A stretch of DNA of 7,182 nucleotides from Competibacteraceae bacterium UBA2788. Lineage in GTDB: Bacteria > Pseudomonadota > Gammaproteobacteria > Competibacterales > Competibacteraceae. Position numbers and translations under genes: made by a program. The DNA is taken from NCBI GenBank assembly GCA_002352185.1, contig DEHY01000028.1:1-7182 (forward strand). Direction: 5' to 3'. Each line of letters starts with the position of its first letter. Within the stretch, counting starts at the first letter, position 1. Under the pieces are notes generated by a model. It was not told the origin of the DNA. It worked only from the letters and a program-made list of their open reading frames with translations, and searched no databases. Below are positions 6,634 to 7,182 of this stretch, piece after piece.

Positions 6634-6890
6634 TTATTTTTTAATAACTAACCCAAGTTGCCACCTTAACCGGTTAGAAACCAAAGTGAAGGCTACAGGC
6701 AAGGATAAAGAGTCCCGCCTTGAGTGCGAAACCGGCAGCGGTGACGAAATGAAGATGTTTGGGCAGCAGGCGATCTAATGAGGCTGCCTGTGGTTTCCAC
6801 CGCCTTGCGGGCCGTGGACATCAGGTAATCAGGTAATGGACGGCAGGGTCGAGGCAACGTAGCGCGGGCGGGTCGCTATCGGCGGCGCGG
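6634..6890. other. Intergenic segment with no recognised gene
   Basis: No supported coding gene is seen. On the minus strand two short open stretches (about 42 and 48 codons) cross this region. Neither has a good start, ribosome site or recognised motif. Two small hairpins follow one another: GGCAGC (6762-6767) with GCTGCC (6783-6788), and TCCAC (6796-6800) with GTGGA (6814-6818). An 8-base unit ATCAGGTA is duplicated in tandem at 6820-6835. The segment could be an eroded gene, a dispersed repeat or untranslated leader. Confidence 0.4.
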
Positions 6891-6893
6891 TCT

Positions 6894-6915
6894 GGTATCG
6901 TGTCGTGTCTTTTTT
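6894..6915 (+). promoter_or_regulatory. Putative extended -10 promoter of pyrG with an early T-tract
   Basis: TGGTATCGT (6893-6901) fits an extended -10 element (TG-N-TATxxT), with no good -35. Initiation would fall near 6907, and the transcript would begin close to GUCUUUUUUAGC, placing six U residues (6910-6915) at the very start. This leaves a leader of about 30 bases. The elements are read from sequence only; the start site is a guess. Confidence 0.35.
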
Positions 6916-6937
6916 AGCTACCCACACCCTTCTCGGC

Positions 6938-7182
6938 ATGACTCGATTTATCTTCATTACTGGCGGCGTGGTGTCCTCGCTGGGCAAAGGCATCGCCGCC
7001 GCGTCGCTGGCCGCAGTGCTGGAAGCGCGGGGCCTCAAAGTCACCCTGATCAAGCTTGATCCCTACATCAACGTTGACCCCGGCACCATGAGTCCCTTTC
7101 AGCATGGGGAAGTCTTCGTCACCAGCGACGGCGCGGAAACCGACCTTGATCTCGGCCATTACGAACGCTTCGTCGGCATGAC
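6938..7182 (+). CDS. pyrG: CTP synthase, N-terminal part (rest outside window)
   Basis: Cytoplasmic enzyme making CTP from UTP with ATP and glutamine-derived ammonia. The 81 visible codons are the start of the amidoligase domain. [18 protein letters not shown] contains the P-loop-like [10 protein letters not shown] (9-18). It is followed by [17 protein letters not shown] (38-53, with Lys40), [20 protein letters not shown] (54-73, with Asp72) and HYERF. All are essentially invariant in the family, which is usually about 540 residues. The ATG at 6938 gives the exact conserved N-terminus, yet no Shine-Dalgarno precedes it (CCCACACCCTTCTCGGC). Translation may rely on an unstructured leader or S1. 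The gene diverges from the NuoM-like unit across a 610-base gap. Identity is certain within the visible part. Confidence 0.97.
   Translation, partial: MTRFIFITGGVVSSLGKGIAAASLAAVLEARGLKVTLIKLDPYINVDPGTMSPFQHGEVFVTSDGAETDLDLGHYERFVGM

Noticed and set aside
6674..6821. Short minus-strand open stretches as a small gene
   Set aside because: No ribosome site or recognised motif. One has no ATG and the other is only about 42 codons, so they are recorded only as part of the unassigned segment.
1..7182. CRISPR arrays, tRNA or rRNA genes
   Set aside because: No regularly spaced repeats, tRNA-like cloverleaf or rRNA-like sequence was seen on either strand.

Overview
The window reads as chromosome from a GC-rich gammaproteobacterium. 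The basis is the purH-purD pairing, the strongly G/C-biased third codon positions of the housekeeping genes, and the sequence character of PurH, PurD and PyrG. No species can be named from the sequence alone. An autotrophic or methylotrophic lineage is a guess suggested only by the NuoM-like/carbonic anhydrase pair.

Layout, left to right: six genes lie on the minus strand and are therefore transcribed right to left. In transcription order they are a NuoM-type ion-pump subunit (6324-4726), a beta-carbonic anhydrase (4729-4064), purH (3989-2409), an AAA/ABC-type ATPase (2398-1265), a DUF3226 TOPRIM-like protein (1264-620) and purD (from 623, running off the left edge). Spacing is very tight: ATGA overlaps at two junctions, a 10-base gap at a third and directly abutting genes at a fourth. 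Only the 74 bases before purH are a real gap, and no terminator is visible there. After a 610-base intergenic region, pyrG starts on the plus strand at 6938 and runs off the right edge.

The most notable object is the ATPase + TOPRIM pair set between purH and purD, genes that are often direct neighbours. The pair is visibly AT-richer than its flanks. It uses the end of purH as its ribosome-binding site and overlaps the purD start by four bases, so the purine operon stays intact and both purine genes look functional. The two proteins resemble a split OLD/Gabija-type or PARIS-type arrangement (ATPase sensor plus TOPRIM effector), so a defence role is a reasonable hypothesis but is not proven here.

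The second notable unit is the NuoM-like gene whose stop overlaps the start of the carbonic anhydrase. No other complex I gene is in view, which suggests an energy-coupled CO2/bicarbonate function rather than ordinary respiration.

The intergenic region 6328-6937 is a graveyard. It holds a frameshifted, truncated DUF4160-type gene remnant, a very AT-rich stretch packed with inverted and direct repeats, a possible insertion-sequence end, an unassigned GC-rich segment with small hairpins, and a probable pyrG promoter.
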